The notes under the pieces were generated by a model. That model was not told where the DNA came from, searched no databases, and saw only the letters and a program-made list of their open reading frames with translations. DNA of 49,037 nucleotides from Pseudoalteromonas sp. HM-SA03 (GTDB taxonomy: Bacteria > Pseudomonadota > Gammaproteobacteria > Enterobacterales > Alteromonadaceae): assembly GCF_002289345.1 (NCBI RefSeq), contig NZ_NSDG01000028.1:86683-135719 (forward strand). Reading direction: 5' to 3'. The position numbers and the translations under genes are program-made. Below, piece by piece: positions 15,350 to 24,135 of the stretch. The stretch's first letter is position 1. Each line of letters opens with the position of its first letter.

Positions 15350-18031
15350 TCAGTCCGCCGTTGGTTTTGCCTCTCTGGGCTGATCCTGCATTTTTTGAAA
15401 CAGCCAACCAATTCCCACCAGACATAAGCCTAAACCGATAAAAGACAAGGCGCGCAGCAAGCCTTCGAGGTTTGCCATATCGACCACAAAGGCTTTTAAA
15501 ATAACAATGGCTAGCCCTGCAAAACCGGCGTTAATCAGCACTTTATGCTCTATCCGCTTGGCAACAAAAATCAATACGGTTGAAATCAATAGCCAAACAA
15601 TCGAATAGGTATATAACTCGGATTGCGCCATCGGCATCGACAGCACAAGGAAACCCTCATGAAATAACGCCCGAATTTCACCATTGATAAACAAGACCCC
15701 TAGCAAGGCTATCAGTCCATATACCAACCGCTTAAATTGCGCTGGTATTAACTTAAACTGGAGCATGACAGCGAATACGCATACTGGTGCCAACCACTGC
15801 AAAATTAGCCAATTAAACACACCGTCTCCAATATATTGCCTGTCAAAAAACGGATTATTGGCAAACGAAATATCGACGTGGAGCAACGCGCTTCCAAGTA
15901 ATAGCAGGCTCGCGGCAAGCGGATAAAGTCTGTTGCCCTTGTCGCTGAGCTGTCCTCGCCACAGATATACAGCGCCAAGCACCAGCCAATTCAAAGCAAG
16001 CAACACGGATTCTTGGAAACCGAGATTAGTAAAATCAGGGTAGTCACCAATCAAGAGATAACTTGTTTCGGTCGTGACCAAAAGCGCCACAATATGCATT
16101 GCGACGCCCATAAACCAAGTGCTCAGGGCCTTTGAAGGGTTGTATTTAGTAGCAAACCAAATAATGCCCAGCACCAGCGGATAGACAACAAGCGTCCAAT
16201 GTATGGTTAAAATCGTTTCGTGCTTGTAATCTGCAAGCCAAGGCGCAAAAGTAAGACGGGTAACAACGGCAATAAGTGCAGCCTTATACAACCAATCAGG
16301 TAAACGTACTTTGTACTTCCAGCTCAAATAACTCATAGACGCCACTTGTGCCGCAATCGCTAACGTCAACGAGCTTGCCGAGAGTAACATCGTAATACAC
16401 AAACTCAGCATGGCATTCGCCAAAATAAGGTAAGTGACCTGCTGAATATTAGTATCCGTTTTCATCGCACAATACGAAGCGAAGAGCCCGATAGCCAACA
16501 TTTCAATCGCCCATACAGGATATAAAATTGCTTCCGTGACTTGAGGAGAAATAGCGTAGCTTACACCGTAAAGCGCAAGTGGAGCCACGTTCAACAGCAT
16601 CAAATAAGCGAGTCTTGATGGGTATCGCTTAATCATCATCGTGCTAAATAACATCGTGATGACCACTGCTACTTGAATAAACAAATACTTACCGGTGAAA
16701 GGAAAAAGTACGTCGTCGTATGTACCCACCGTGGGCATCAAGTAGAATGAGAGAAGTACAAACAATAGCCAATAAAATGGCCAGCTATCCAATGCACTAT
16801 GTCTATAAGCCGCACACAAAACAACGCAAGCAAATAAGACATTAGCCCAAATAAGCGTATCAATATGGGTTTTTATTATTAGCGCACATGCGATAAGTAA
16901 CAGTGGGAGCAAAATTCCCAACTGCTCTTTTCTTGGCATTAACAGATCTTTGACAGGCAACGGACTCATCATTGAATTCATCAGTCGCCAACCCAGTACG
17001 TCTACTAGCACATATAAATACATAGAGATAAGTGCAAAGATCAATAGCACCCAAAAGTCACTGCTCCCACCAACTGCTACCGCGGTGCAAAACCATAAGA
17101 AATGTCCGGCAAAGCTTTGCCACCACAACCATTTTTGCTTCACATAATCCGCAACCCATATCGCAGAGAGTGACACAAAGCTGATATACAGCAGTAACGC
17201 ACCGATATTACTAGAATCCGTCGATACCAAAGCAGGCACGACATACGCACCAACGATGCCAATACCAGCGAGCACAGGGCCAAATCTCAGTGCCAAAGAG
17301 GTCGCTGCCAATGAAATAATGGCGAGTAAAACAAAGGCCATATTAGCCGGTATAAAATGATAGAAATCAAAAGCAACTAGCGTCATGGCAAAGCAAGTGA
17401 TCACGCCACCACTAGCAAACGCTGCAGAAATATATGGCGTATTAATTTTTAGCTTTTCTTTGTAGCGATTTACGACTTCCGCAGCAGTAACCAAACTGAC
17501 TCCAAAAAAGCCCCCCAGTATCACTCGCACGCTTGGAGGTAGAAGTCCGGCTTCTATGGAGTACTTAGCAAGAAAAACACCGCCAAGGGCTAGCACTATG
17601 GCACCTAACCAGAAGAGTCCATTTCCTTTTAGTAAGAAATCTAAAGTAAAGTCAAATTCAAAGGCAGGTTTACTCTTACTAGGCTTAGCTCTTGCGATAG
17701 TGACCGTGCTTTCAGGCTGCTGAGGTGGTGTATGATTGGCTGTTGCCGTGGATTCGCCCAGTGCTGTTAATGATGTACTATCAGCTGTTTCGCCATTCTT
17801 TTGTCCACACTCAGAAAACTTATTCTCTGAATGTGTTCGCTCTGAGCATGCTTGATCTGAGAGTTCACGACCTTCAAGTGTCGAGATCCGGCGACTTTGC
17901 TGCTCTATCGTATTTTGTAACTGATGTACTTTTTTAACGAGTTGCTTAAGCCTTTGTCTATCTTGTAGAGCAAAAACAGCACCAATAAATACAAAAAGAT
18001 AAAATATAAAAGAGATAAACTCCGTATCCAT
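15350..18031 (-). CDS. DUF2339 multi-spanning membrane protein
   Basis: I place the start at ATG 18031, with GGGAG just upstream, rather than the in-frame ATG at 18058 that lacks one; this gives 893 residues. One N-terminal membrane helix (ISFIFYLFVFIGAVFAL) is followed by a coiled-coil stretch, a low-complexity linker and then some 25 predicted transmembrane helices. The core (GNGLFWLGAIVLALGGVFLA, then the polar PPSVRVILGG and later GPVLAGIGIVGAYVVPALVS) matches DUF2339. Members are inner-membrane proteins of unknown function, sometimes linked to envelope or cell-surface phenotypes. It is a single gene. Confidence 0.85.
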   Translation of the reverse strand: MDTEFISFIFYLFVFIGAVFALQDRQRLKQLVKKVHQLQNTIEQQSRRISTLEGRELSDQACSERTHSENKFSECGQKNGETADSTSLTALGESTATANHTPPQQPESTVTIARAKPSKSKPAFEFDFTLDFLLKGNGLFWLGAIVLALGGVFLAKYSIEAGLLPPSVRVILGGFFGVSLVTAAEVVNRYKEKLKINTPYISAAFASGGVITCFAMTLVAFDFYHFIPANMAFVLLAIISLAATSLALRFGPVLAGIGIVGAYVVPALVSTDSSNIGALLLYISFVSLSAIWVADYVKQKWLWWQSFAGHFLWFCTAVAVGGSSDFWVLLIFALISMYLYVLVDVLGWRLMNSMMSPLPVKDLLMPRKEQLGILLPLLLIACALIIKTHIDTLIWANVLFACVVLCAAYRHSALDSWPFYWLLFVLLSFYLMPTVGTYDDVLFPFTGKYLFIQVAVVITMLFSTMMIKRYPSRLAYLMLLNVAPLALYGVSYAISPQVTEAILYPVWAIEMLAIGLFASYCAMKTDTNIQQVTYLILANAMLSLCITMLLSASSLTLAIAAQVASMSYLSWKYKVRLPDWLYKAALIAVVTRLTFAPWLADYKHETILTIHWTLVVYPLVLGIIWFATKYNPSKALSTWFMGVAMHIVALLVTTETSYLLIGDYPDFTNLGFQESVLLALNWLVLGAVYLWRGQLSDKGNRLYPLAASLLLLGSALLHVDISFANNPFFDRQYIGDGVFNWLILQWLAPVCVFAVMLQFKLIPAQFKRLVYGLIALLGVLFINGEIRALFHEGFLVLSMPMAQSELYTYSIVWLLISTVLIFVAKRIEHKVLINAGFAGLAIVILKAFVVDMANLEGLLRALSFIGLGLCLVGIGWLFQKMQDQPREAKPTAD

Positions 18032-18274
18032 ACAACTCCCTATTTGTTTGCTAGGCATCTAGCTAACCTGTATTAGAAACAGTATGAGATCAACCATACC
18101 AATAAATCAATCTCTCATGATAAGAATCATGGTTTTAGACGAGCCAAATAAAAAGCACCATGACTTGAAATTTTCTAACCCAGACCAAAATACAGGTGAA
18201 CCTCGTTGCCATCTTCCTTTGTTATAAATACACTAAATATTATATTTTAGGGACATTTATCTAAGGGTTTTTCT

Positions 18275-18823
18275 ATGCGGTTTTTACTCTTTTCATTCGC
18301 TGTAGCAATATCAGGCTGTTGCGTAACTCAGTCAAACTTAGAGCCAAAACAATGGCGTTTTGCGACCGATCCGCATGGCAGCCAAGCAATTCTGAACGGC
18401 CCGCTTGTAAATGAAGAGCAAGTTGCTATTCAGTTTAAACGCGTGCCGCGAGTCGATAAACAAAACAACTCTTGGGTAGAACTTATTTACGACTTGCCCA
18501 CAAAGCAGCTCCCCTCTCAATTCAGCATCGCTCTGACATATAAAAGTGATAACGCTTTGATCGTTAAGTTATCGCAACAGGAGTATGGTGGCTCAGGTGA
18601 TAAAAGCTATGCTCACTACCAAACTAAATTACCAGCATCAAACACTTGGCAAACAATCAACGTATCTCTGAATGATTTTGCCAGACCCAATTGGACACCA
18701 GCTTGGTCAAAAGACAAAGGGGTTATACTCAAGCATGTTTCAGCACTTTACTTCGTACCAGATTTAACGGATGTGGAAGGTGGTGAAGCAAGCCTTGCAA
18801 TAAAAAGTCTTCTAGTTGAGTAA
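18275..18823 (+). CDS. Putative lipoprotein with carbohydrate-binding-like fold
   Basis: A short signal with lipobox ISGC (MRFLLFSFAVAISGC) makes this 182-residue product a likely lipoprotein. The ribosome-binding site is AAGGG, eight bases before the ATG. The mature domain alternates beta-strand-type segments (WVELIYDLPTKQLPSQFSIA, ALIVKLSQQEYGGSGDKSY, TWQTINVSLNDFARPNW) ending with VSALYFVPDL and SLAIKSLLVE. This order is that of galactose-binding jelly-roll domains (CBM11/CIA30-like), where a Trp and Asn/Asp-rich face binds sugars. This fold call is from pattern only. It is a stand-alone gene. Confidence 0.7.
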   Translation: MRFLLFSFAVAISGCCVTQSNLEPKQWRFATDPHGSQAILNGPLVNEEQVAIQFKRVPRVDKQNNSWVELIYDLPTKQLPSQFSIALTYKSDNALIVKLSQQEYGGSGDKSYAHYQTKLPASNTWQTINVSLNDFARPNWTPAWSKDKGVILKHVSALYFVPDLTDVEGGEASLAIKSLLVE

Positions 18824-18959
18824 TTCACTGGTTAGAAATGATGTACACGAGATGTGAGATATTGCGGCTTTTCGCAAAGGCACAATGTAGCCAGAACAGA
18901 TAACGTTTACATTATTAGCACTGGCTAATCAAGGAGTAATTAAGCTTTAGATTGCTAAA

Positions 18960-19526
18960 TTACACTCCTAACGCAGTCAGCTTTTCTTTTAACTCTTCTT
19001 TATTGATCAGGCCCATTTCGTGCTGCTTTTTAGTTTTACGAATTTCATCGAAATTGTCTAGTTTCAAACGCGCTTTAGCCAGCTTAGTATCAAACTCACC
19101 TTGTGAGATAACATCAAGCTTTAGCGCTTTTTCTAGCTTCTCTTTTTCACCATCAAATTCTTTTTGAAAAGCTGCTTTTTCCTGAATAACGATCTGATCT
19201 TTTAGCTGTTTCTCAATAGCGATAACGTCCGCTTCCAGATCGTCTTTACGCTTAATTAACGGGTCGATACGCTCGATAGTGTCTTGTAATACAGCTTCAA
19301 GGTTTGCACCATCGTTTTTAATTAGGTTTTCAATGTATTTACGGCCAATATCTTGGTATGCAATATTAAGTTGACCATCGATTGACGCAATATCTGATTT
19401 CAAACCAGCAAGCTTTGCATTGTCTTTTGTTGAAGACACAATATCACCGCTTAGTTTACTGGTAGATTCGCCAATACTACTACCAATAGATTGTGCTTGA
19501 GTTTTGAATTTATTTAATAGACTCAT
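18960..19526 (-). CDS. Coiled-coil protein with SHOCT-like C-terminus
   Basis: This 188-residue soluble protein is almost entirely helical. It has a Ser/Gly-rich N-terminus (KTQAQSIGSSIGESTSKLSG), a long heptad-patterned stretch (DLEADVIAIEKQLKDQIVIQ) and a C-terminal pair of short helices (ISQGEFDTKLAKARL; HEMGLINKEELKEKLTALGV). The helices resemble SHOCT modules, short oligomerisation domains often C-terminal on membrane-associated proteins. No catalytic motif is seen. The gene is separated by 129 bp from the upstream small membrane protein, and a joint role is possible. Confidence 0.72.
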   Translation of the reverse strand: MSLLNKFKTQAQSIGSSIGESTSKLSGDIVSSTKDNAKLAGLKSDIASIDGQLNIAYQDIGRKYIENLIKNDGANLEAVLQDTIERIDPLIKRKDDLEADVIAIEKQLKDQIVIQEKAAFQKEFDGEKEKLEKALKLDVISQGEFDTKLAKARLKLDNFDEIRKTKKQHEMGLINKEELKEKLTALGV

Positions 19527-19655
19527 GGTTATTTTTCCTTAAATAGGTTTGAGATTTTCAATTTATGTAATATCTAATACGGCAGACAAGCCGACAAAAT
19601 ATATTTCAGATTAATTAAGTAATACTTATTAAGCCCAGAGTATCTTGATTTAACT

Positions 19656-19904
19656 TTAAGACACTCGTTTCTTGCGCTTCGACATGATGCGTTTAGTGCC
19701 ACTCCACGCCATCCAACAGCCGAATAACACAGCTCCCACGACCAAAGAGTAAATAGCAAAAGAGGCGACTTTAATAATAAAAATGACGAGCAAGGTGATA
19801 AATAGCACAACAAACAACAAAAGCTTTGGTGATTTAGCTAGTTGCTTGGCAATAAAAGAAGGTAAAAGCGCACTTAATATGCGCTCCAATCTTTGAGCAT
19901 TCAT
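19656..19904 (-). CDS. Small membrane protein (82 aa)
   Basis: The 82-residue product has a short amphipathic N-terminus (RLERILSALLPSFIAKQLAK), two adjacent hydrophobic segments (LLLFVVLFITLLVIFIIKVA and AIYSLVVGAVLFGCWMAW) and a strongly basic tail (KRIMSKRKKRVS), predicting a membrane hairpin with the tail in the cytoplasm. I do not recognise a family. It precedes the coiled-coil gene on the same strand. Confidence 0.65.
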   Translation of the reverse strand: MNAQRLERILSALLPSFIAKQLAKSPKLLLFVVLFITLLVIFIIKVASFAIYSLVVGAVLFGCWMAWSGTKRIMSKRKKRVS

Positions 19905-20248
19905 AACACTATAATCCTTGTGTTTAAGTGAGATTATTTTGAGACGGGCAATAGGTTATCAGCTTTATTTCTACCTGCCAAATTAATTATAGGTTAATTA
20001 TCAAGCTAAACAATCCTAACCTCCGAACCAGTTATCAAGTGTAACCTATAGCAGAAATTAAATTAAAACCACTACTTACAAAAAGTTATAACTTTAAAAA
20101 ATATTACACCTTGAAATTTTAATACCTTTTTTATCAACAATTGAAACTAACCAATTATTAGGACCCAAAGCAGGACCGCTTTATTTGAGTAAATCTCGAT
20201 AATGCCTTCCAGACTTAGGTCAACATTTACTCAAGATTATAAATGGTT
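19905..20248. other. AT-rich intergenic region
   Basis: This 344-base AT-rich stretch lies between the GNAT gene end (20249) and the small membrane protein start (19904). It must carry the promoter of the latter. No ORF, clear hairpin terminator or repeat is supported. Confidence 0.5.
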
Positions 20249-20755
20249 TCATCCAAACGCTGGATCGAAACCAACTTCTCCACTAGGGATACTTTCACAC
20301 CAACTGTTAATCATAAAATATTCGGCTGGTATCCCTGAAACCATAAGCCTTGGGGAGTAGTTAAACCCAAAGCGTGAGTAATACGCTGGTTCACCAATCA
20401 ACACAACGCCGTTTACATCTCGCTGTTTTAGTACCTCTAACGCTCGGTTAATTAGCAGAGTTCCTATGCCTTTTCCCTGCACTTTTGGAGCAACGGATAC
20501 TGGGGCTAGTGCTAACCATTTACTGGCTTTTCCATTGATTGTTATTGGAGAAAAGGCAATGTGGCCAACTATGTTTTCTCCTTCTTCAGCAACCAAAGAT
20601 AAGACTAAACGATCTGTATTTCTTAGCTTTTCGACGATCAGGTGCTCCGTCGGCTTTGCTCCTGGCTCATGATGTGGATGATTTTCAAAAGCTAAGTACG
20701 TAAGTGAGCGAATAGCTTCATAATCTTGTGTGTTTTCTGGTCTAATGTTCATCAT
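20249..20755 (-). CDS. GNAT-family N-acetyltransferase, YhbS-like
   Basis: This 168-residue acetyltransferase has the acetyl-CoA motif VSVAPKVQGKGIGTLLI (Q/R-x-x-G-x-G) and a preceding strand WLALAPVSVAP. The C-terminal block VVLIGEPAYYSRFGFNYSPR is characteristic of the YhbS group. The start shares one base with the stop of the MerR-methyltransferase gene (TAATG); a second ATG three bases on has better spacing from AGAGG, so the true start may be 20752. Translational coupling suggests both products act on the same signal or compound, for example inactivation of a toxic molecule. The substrate is unknown. Confidence 0.9.
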   Translation of the reverse strand: MMNIRPENTQDYEAIRSLTYLAFENHPHHEPGAKPTEHLIVEKLRNTDRLVLSLVAEEGENIVGHIAFSPITINGKASKWLALAPVSVAPKVQGKGIGTLLINRALEVLKQRDVNGVVLIGEPAYYSRFGFNYSPRLMVSGIPAEYFMINSWCESIPSGEVGFDPAFG

Positions 20756-21930
20756 TACCTCTTTAATTTGGTTATAAAAAACTGATAGCCATATTGACCT
20801 AAGTAATTATCATGGATATCAATTTCATCTTTTAAATCTGAAAGAACTGTAGTGTCGATTGTACTTGTCGCATGCCCCACCAGCTTCGCTTTCAGTGGTC
20901 GAAGATAGTTATCCCACGCCCCTTGAGACAAACTAAAATGATCAATTATTTCAAAATCTAATCGTTTAATTTGCTCAATGCGGTACGCTACAGTTTGCAT
21001 ATCCGGGTACTGTGTACTCCAATACATTTTGGCTTTTGTCGAAGGCTCGTCTGTAGACCAAACTAGATCACTAAAAACAATGAAGCCTGTTGATTTTAAA
21101 AAGCGACGCCAATATTTAAGCGCCTTTTCAACCCCCATAATGTATGCACTGCCTTCAGCCCAAATGACATCAAATTTTGCATTATCAAATGGCAATTGAG
21201 TCATACTTGCACATACAAAACGAACCCGCTCTGATACCTGTTGAGCCGCCAAGTTTAACTTTGCCATACAAAGAGTTAGCTCATCGTTATCGATAGCCAA
21301 AATTGAACCCCTTGTATGAGGTGCGAGCACTTGCGTTGACACCCCCTTTCCACACCCAATCTCTAACACTGTTCCACTGCTATCTGGCAATTTCCCCCAC
21401 GCCCGCAACGTATCAGCAGCAGAGCCTGGTCCTAGCCTTTCTAACCCGTTAAAGACAGCGTCGAATTCCCCAATATACTGGTCATGTATGTTCATATCCT
21501 GAGACAACCACCTTAGTTTCAATGCCTGCTTCTCAGTAAACCCTTGTTTCAACAGCCAATCGAAGTGAGCATCAGGGGCTTGCTTGTCCATCGCTTGATG
21601 CCATGTACGCATTGAGTCCATTCCAAGTAATGAAGACAGTAGCGCCTTCGCTTGCACTTTTTGGGCAATTTCCCTCTCTAGCGTCGCCAACCTTTCCTCG
21701 AGTAGCTGGCGATCAACTTTCGCATCCAAGCATGCAAGACACTCTTTTAAAGACAGTCCACCAGCCTGCAGTTGCAATAACAGTTTAAGCCGCTGCAGAT
21801 CACCATTGGTATAAACTCTGTAGCCATTGAGTTGACGTTGACCCTTAATGAGTCCGAGCTTTTCGTAGTAGAGCAAAGTTGAGCGACTCAAGCCGACTTC
21901 GCGAGCTAATTCAGAGATCCGATACATCAT
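20755..21930 (-). CDS. MerR-type regulator fused to a SAM-dependent methyltransferase
   Basis: The protein has 391 residues. Residues 1-70 are a MerR HTH (ISELAREVGLSRSTLLYYEK, then NGYRVYTNGDLQRLKLL), followed by the dimerisation helix (about 75-105). Residues 185-320 form a class I methyltransferase with the SAM motif VLEIGCGKG (190-196) and later acidic and aromatic motifs (ILAIDNDELT; FDVIWAEGSAYIM). Between them lies a helical linker rich in Trp and His (RTWHQAMDKQ, FDWLLKQGF). The fusion suggests a sensor that methylates its own inducer or couples DNA binding to SAM chemistry. Upstream lies a promoter with the 19-bp spacer typical of MerR control. The downstream GNAT gene is translationally coupled. 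Confidence 0.9.
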   Translation of the reverse strand: MMYRISELAREVGLSRSTLLYYEKLGLIKGQRQLNGYRVYTNGDLQRLKLLLQLQAGGLSLKECLACLDAKVDRQLLEERLATLEREIAQKVQAKALLSSLLGMDSMRTWHQAMDKQAPDAHFDWLLKQGFTEKQALKLRWLSQDMNIHDQYIGEFDAVFNGLERLGPGSAADTLRAWGKLPDSSGTVLEIGCGKGVSTQVLAPHTRGSILAIDNDELTLCMAKLNLAAQQVSERVRFVCASMTQLPFDNAKFDVIWAEGSAYIMGVEKALKYWRRFLKSTGFIVFSDLVWSTDEPSTKAKMYWSTQYPDMQTVAYRIEQIKRLDFEIIDHFSLSQGAWDNYLRPLKAKLVGHATSTIDTTVLSDLKDEIDIHDNYLGQYGYQFFITKLKR

Positions 21931-21951
21931 GTTCTCCTCAGATTGAGGTGC

Positions 21952-21982
21952 AAGATAAAGTATGAAGTTATAGACAGGTCAA
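21952..21982 (-). promoter_or_regulatory. Candidate MerR-type promoter with 19-bp spacer
   Basis: On the minus strand, TTGACC (21982-21977) and TATCTT (21957-21952) form -35 and -10 elements separated by exactly 19 bases. Spacers of 19-20 bp are a hallmark of MerR-activated promoters, where the regulator twists the DNA to align the elements. The spacer itself is only weakly palindromic. The start codon follows 22 bases downstream of the -10, with a GAGGAG ribosome-binding site. Confidence 0.6.
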
Positions 21983-22239
21983 CACTAATCTACACGTAAA
22001 AGAAATCTTTTGGCAAAGAATTACTGCCAAACCTGCAAGTTAGACACATCACCGCTAATAAGTAGATACAGCGACTATATAAAGGGGGAGTATGGATATT
22101 AATCATAAATAGCCTGAGCTGCGGTTAAATAAGTAATGTTGAAATGTGATATAAACTCAAATTCGTATCACATCGCACCATTGCTGTTCGTCCAACTTTT
22201 TTAATAAAAAATATCGCCTCCATACCCCCTTGGGTTTGA
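21983..22239. other. Intergenic region with an inverted repeat
   Basis: Between the MerR-methyltransferase promoter and the end of the M1-like peptidase gene, the only marked structure is TGTGATA (22145-22151) and TATCACA (22166-22172), separated by 14 bases. The spacing is wrong for a CRP site. It may be a weak terminator or regulator site. Confidence 0.4.
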
Positions 22240-23946
22240 CTATTCGGTCGTCAATTTTATGTAAGGCGTAAGTGCGTCGACTTTATCCAAACAGCGGATT
22301 TGGGCAACAGGTTGCTTTGCTCTATCTGAAAAATTAACAACGCCACCGCGCTGACATTTTGCTTTGAAAGCTTGATAAGCCGATACCCCATTTTTAAGCA
22401 GATCCACTCCATCTACAAACTGTATCTCCATGTCATGGTCAAATACTTTGCAGCTCTCTATAGGGTAGGTCTTGATATAGTCATCGTAATAGCTGAGGCT
22501 AATCCTGCGGCAATGAGTACGCATTAGTTCTATGATAATCTCTTTACCCCAATGTTGATGGTAAAAACTAGGGTAGTCCGTTGACACAGCCCCCTTTAGC
22601 ACAGTGCCATCAAACCAAGTCACTATTTCACTGAGATTATCTTCCACTCTTTGATCGCTAAAACGCCCCAGCGCCTTAGCAAGCCTATCATTACCGATTA
22701 AGCCATTTAGTACATTAAAGTAATCGCTTTGATTGTATGAGTAGGCCTTACTTTGTGCGAATAGATGTCGCCAGATATCAAAAAGTGACTGCGAGGGGTT
22801 TGTAGCTTGAACCTGATAATGACTGGCAAGCGCCATTACCGCGCCACAAGAATAATAGTTTTTGTATCGTTGTTGCTTCGCTGACTCGTTAAGCGCCGTT
22901 TGCTCTTTGTTCAATAAACATTGATTGGCTGACTCTTCAAATTTTTGTAACCACTGCTTAGCGTCAATAAAACCAAACTCAAGCATTGCAAGGTAAGCAA
23001 AAGCATCGGCTCCCCCTTCATGTAGCCAAGCATGTTTATAGTCTTCAACCGCATACATTTGACCATTCCAAAAATGAGCAGCTTCATGGGCAAGAAAGTG
23101 GAAGAGCTGGTTAAAACGCTCACTGTCTTTGTTTTGCCAACGTTTACCATTCACACTTAACTGCACCAGTCCAGCTAACGTTCCCCCTTCATAATTGGCA
23201 AAATCGTCAGCTAAGTGTGCATAATTAAAAAATACCACTGGCTTGAAGTTAAGTGGTTGATCTAGTTTTTTGGCGTAATAGTCAAATAGTTTGGGGAAAT
23301 ACGTTTGTGTGTTTTGCCACACCCACTTAGGTAGCGCTGGATCTACTACCGCTATCATGTTGTCATTCTCAATGGGAGTGATCGTGCCAAAGTAAATATA
23401 AGTTCCATCTCCGACTAAATCCCAGCTTGCCTTATGCTTATATCGCTTGCCCAAGAAAACAATATCGGTCTTTGGGCTATAAAAATAAAACCGGGTCCCA
23501 TCAAATATGGCCTCCGATTGTGCAGTTACCTTTTCACTAAGGCTAAGATGATTGGTGTAAAACAAAACGCTGCCATCACTGTATTGCACATTTTGGCTGT
23601 AGTCTTTTAGGATAAAACCATAAAACGAATCAAATGTAAGCGAGAAAGACGTAAACTTTTTACCATTCGCTGCGGTGATTGATAGTACTCCACCTTCTTG
23701 CTGCCACTTCAGGTCTGGTTGAGTTATTTGGTAGTGCTGCGTGCGGTCGAAGTTACTTTGTCTTGCAAAGCTTACCCGCTCAACTGCTTTAGGCAATTTG
23801 TACTGTATCAACCATGAATCCGAGGCTTGCTGATAATGGACATGGATCTGCAGCTTATTTTCACTCTCAGATGCCAAAGTTGGCATTGATAGCATTAGTA
23901 GCAACGAGAATAGCAAAGTAATTGTTAATGTTATTGTATTTTTCAT
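22240..23946 (-). CDS. Exported M1-like (gluzincin) metallopeptidase
   Basis: A signal peptide (TITLTITLLFSLLLMLSMPTLA) is followed by a beta-rich N-terminal half. The zinc signature is H287-E-A-A-H291 with E310 in AWLHEGGADA, that is HExxH-(x18)-E, as in the M1 aminopeptidase family. The canonical GAMEN exopeptidase motif is not seen; the corresponding place reads GGTLAGLVQLS. At 568 residues it is shorter than typical M1 enzymes (650-900). It is probably a periplasmic or extracellular peptidase, or a glycyl-aminopeptidase-like variant. Cysteines at the end (CRRIS, CKVF, CQRGG, IRCLD) suggest disulfides. It is divergent from the TonB receptor operon across about 190 bp. Confidence 0.82.
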   Translation of the reverse strand: MKNTITLTITLLFSLLLMLSMPTLASESENKLQIHVHYQQASDSWLIQYKLPKAVERVSFARQSNFDRTQHYQITQPDLKWQQEGGVLSITAANGKKFTSFSLTFDSFYGFILKDYSQNVQYSDGSVLFYTNHLSLSEKVTAQSEAIFDGTRFYFYSPKTDIVFLGKRYKHKASWDLVGDGTYIYFGTITPIENDNMIAVVDPALPKWVWQNTQTYFPKLFDYYAKKLDQPLNFKPVVFFNYAHLADDFANYEGGTLAGLVQLSVNGKRWQNKDSERFNQLFHFLAHEAAHFWNGQMYAVEDYKHAWLHEGGADAFAYLAMLEFGFIDAKQWLQKFEESANQCLLNKEQTALNESAKQQRYKNYYSCGAVMALASHYQVQATNPSQSLFDIWRHLFAQSKAYSYNQSDYFNVLNGLIGNDRLAKALGRFSDQRVEDNLSEIVTWFDGTVLKGAVSTDYPSFYHQHWGKEIIIELMRTHCRRISLSYYDDYIKTYPIESCKVFDHDMEIQFVDGVDLLKNGVSAYQAFKAKCQRGGVVNFSDRAKQPVAQIRCLDKVDALTPYIKLTTE

Positions 23947-24135
23947 GCAACTCGGATTGTATCTTTTTTAGGTGCGACAAAATCAACCTATTTATTCACT
24001 AAATACGAGTCGAGTACGGCTTCGCTCTGCCCTGAGCTAATTTGCTCATCAAGTTGACTGTTTTTGTCCTAGCTATTGAATTTTCTTCATTCCTATACTG
24101 GAGAACATAATAATAACGACGAAAGGTTACTCAGC

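Noticed and set aside
22145..22172. CRP-binding site (TGTGA and TCACA)
   Set aside because: The half sites are 18 bases apart rather than 6, and no promoter is suitably placed.
24076..24135. Upstream TTG start for the TonB receptor
   Set aside because: No ribosome-binding site, and the extra residues would displace the signal peptide; ATG 24136 has AAAGG at good spacing.
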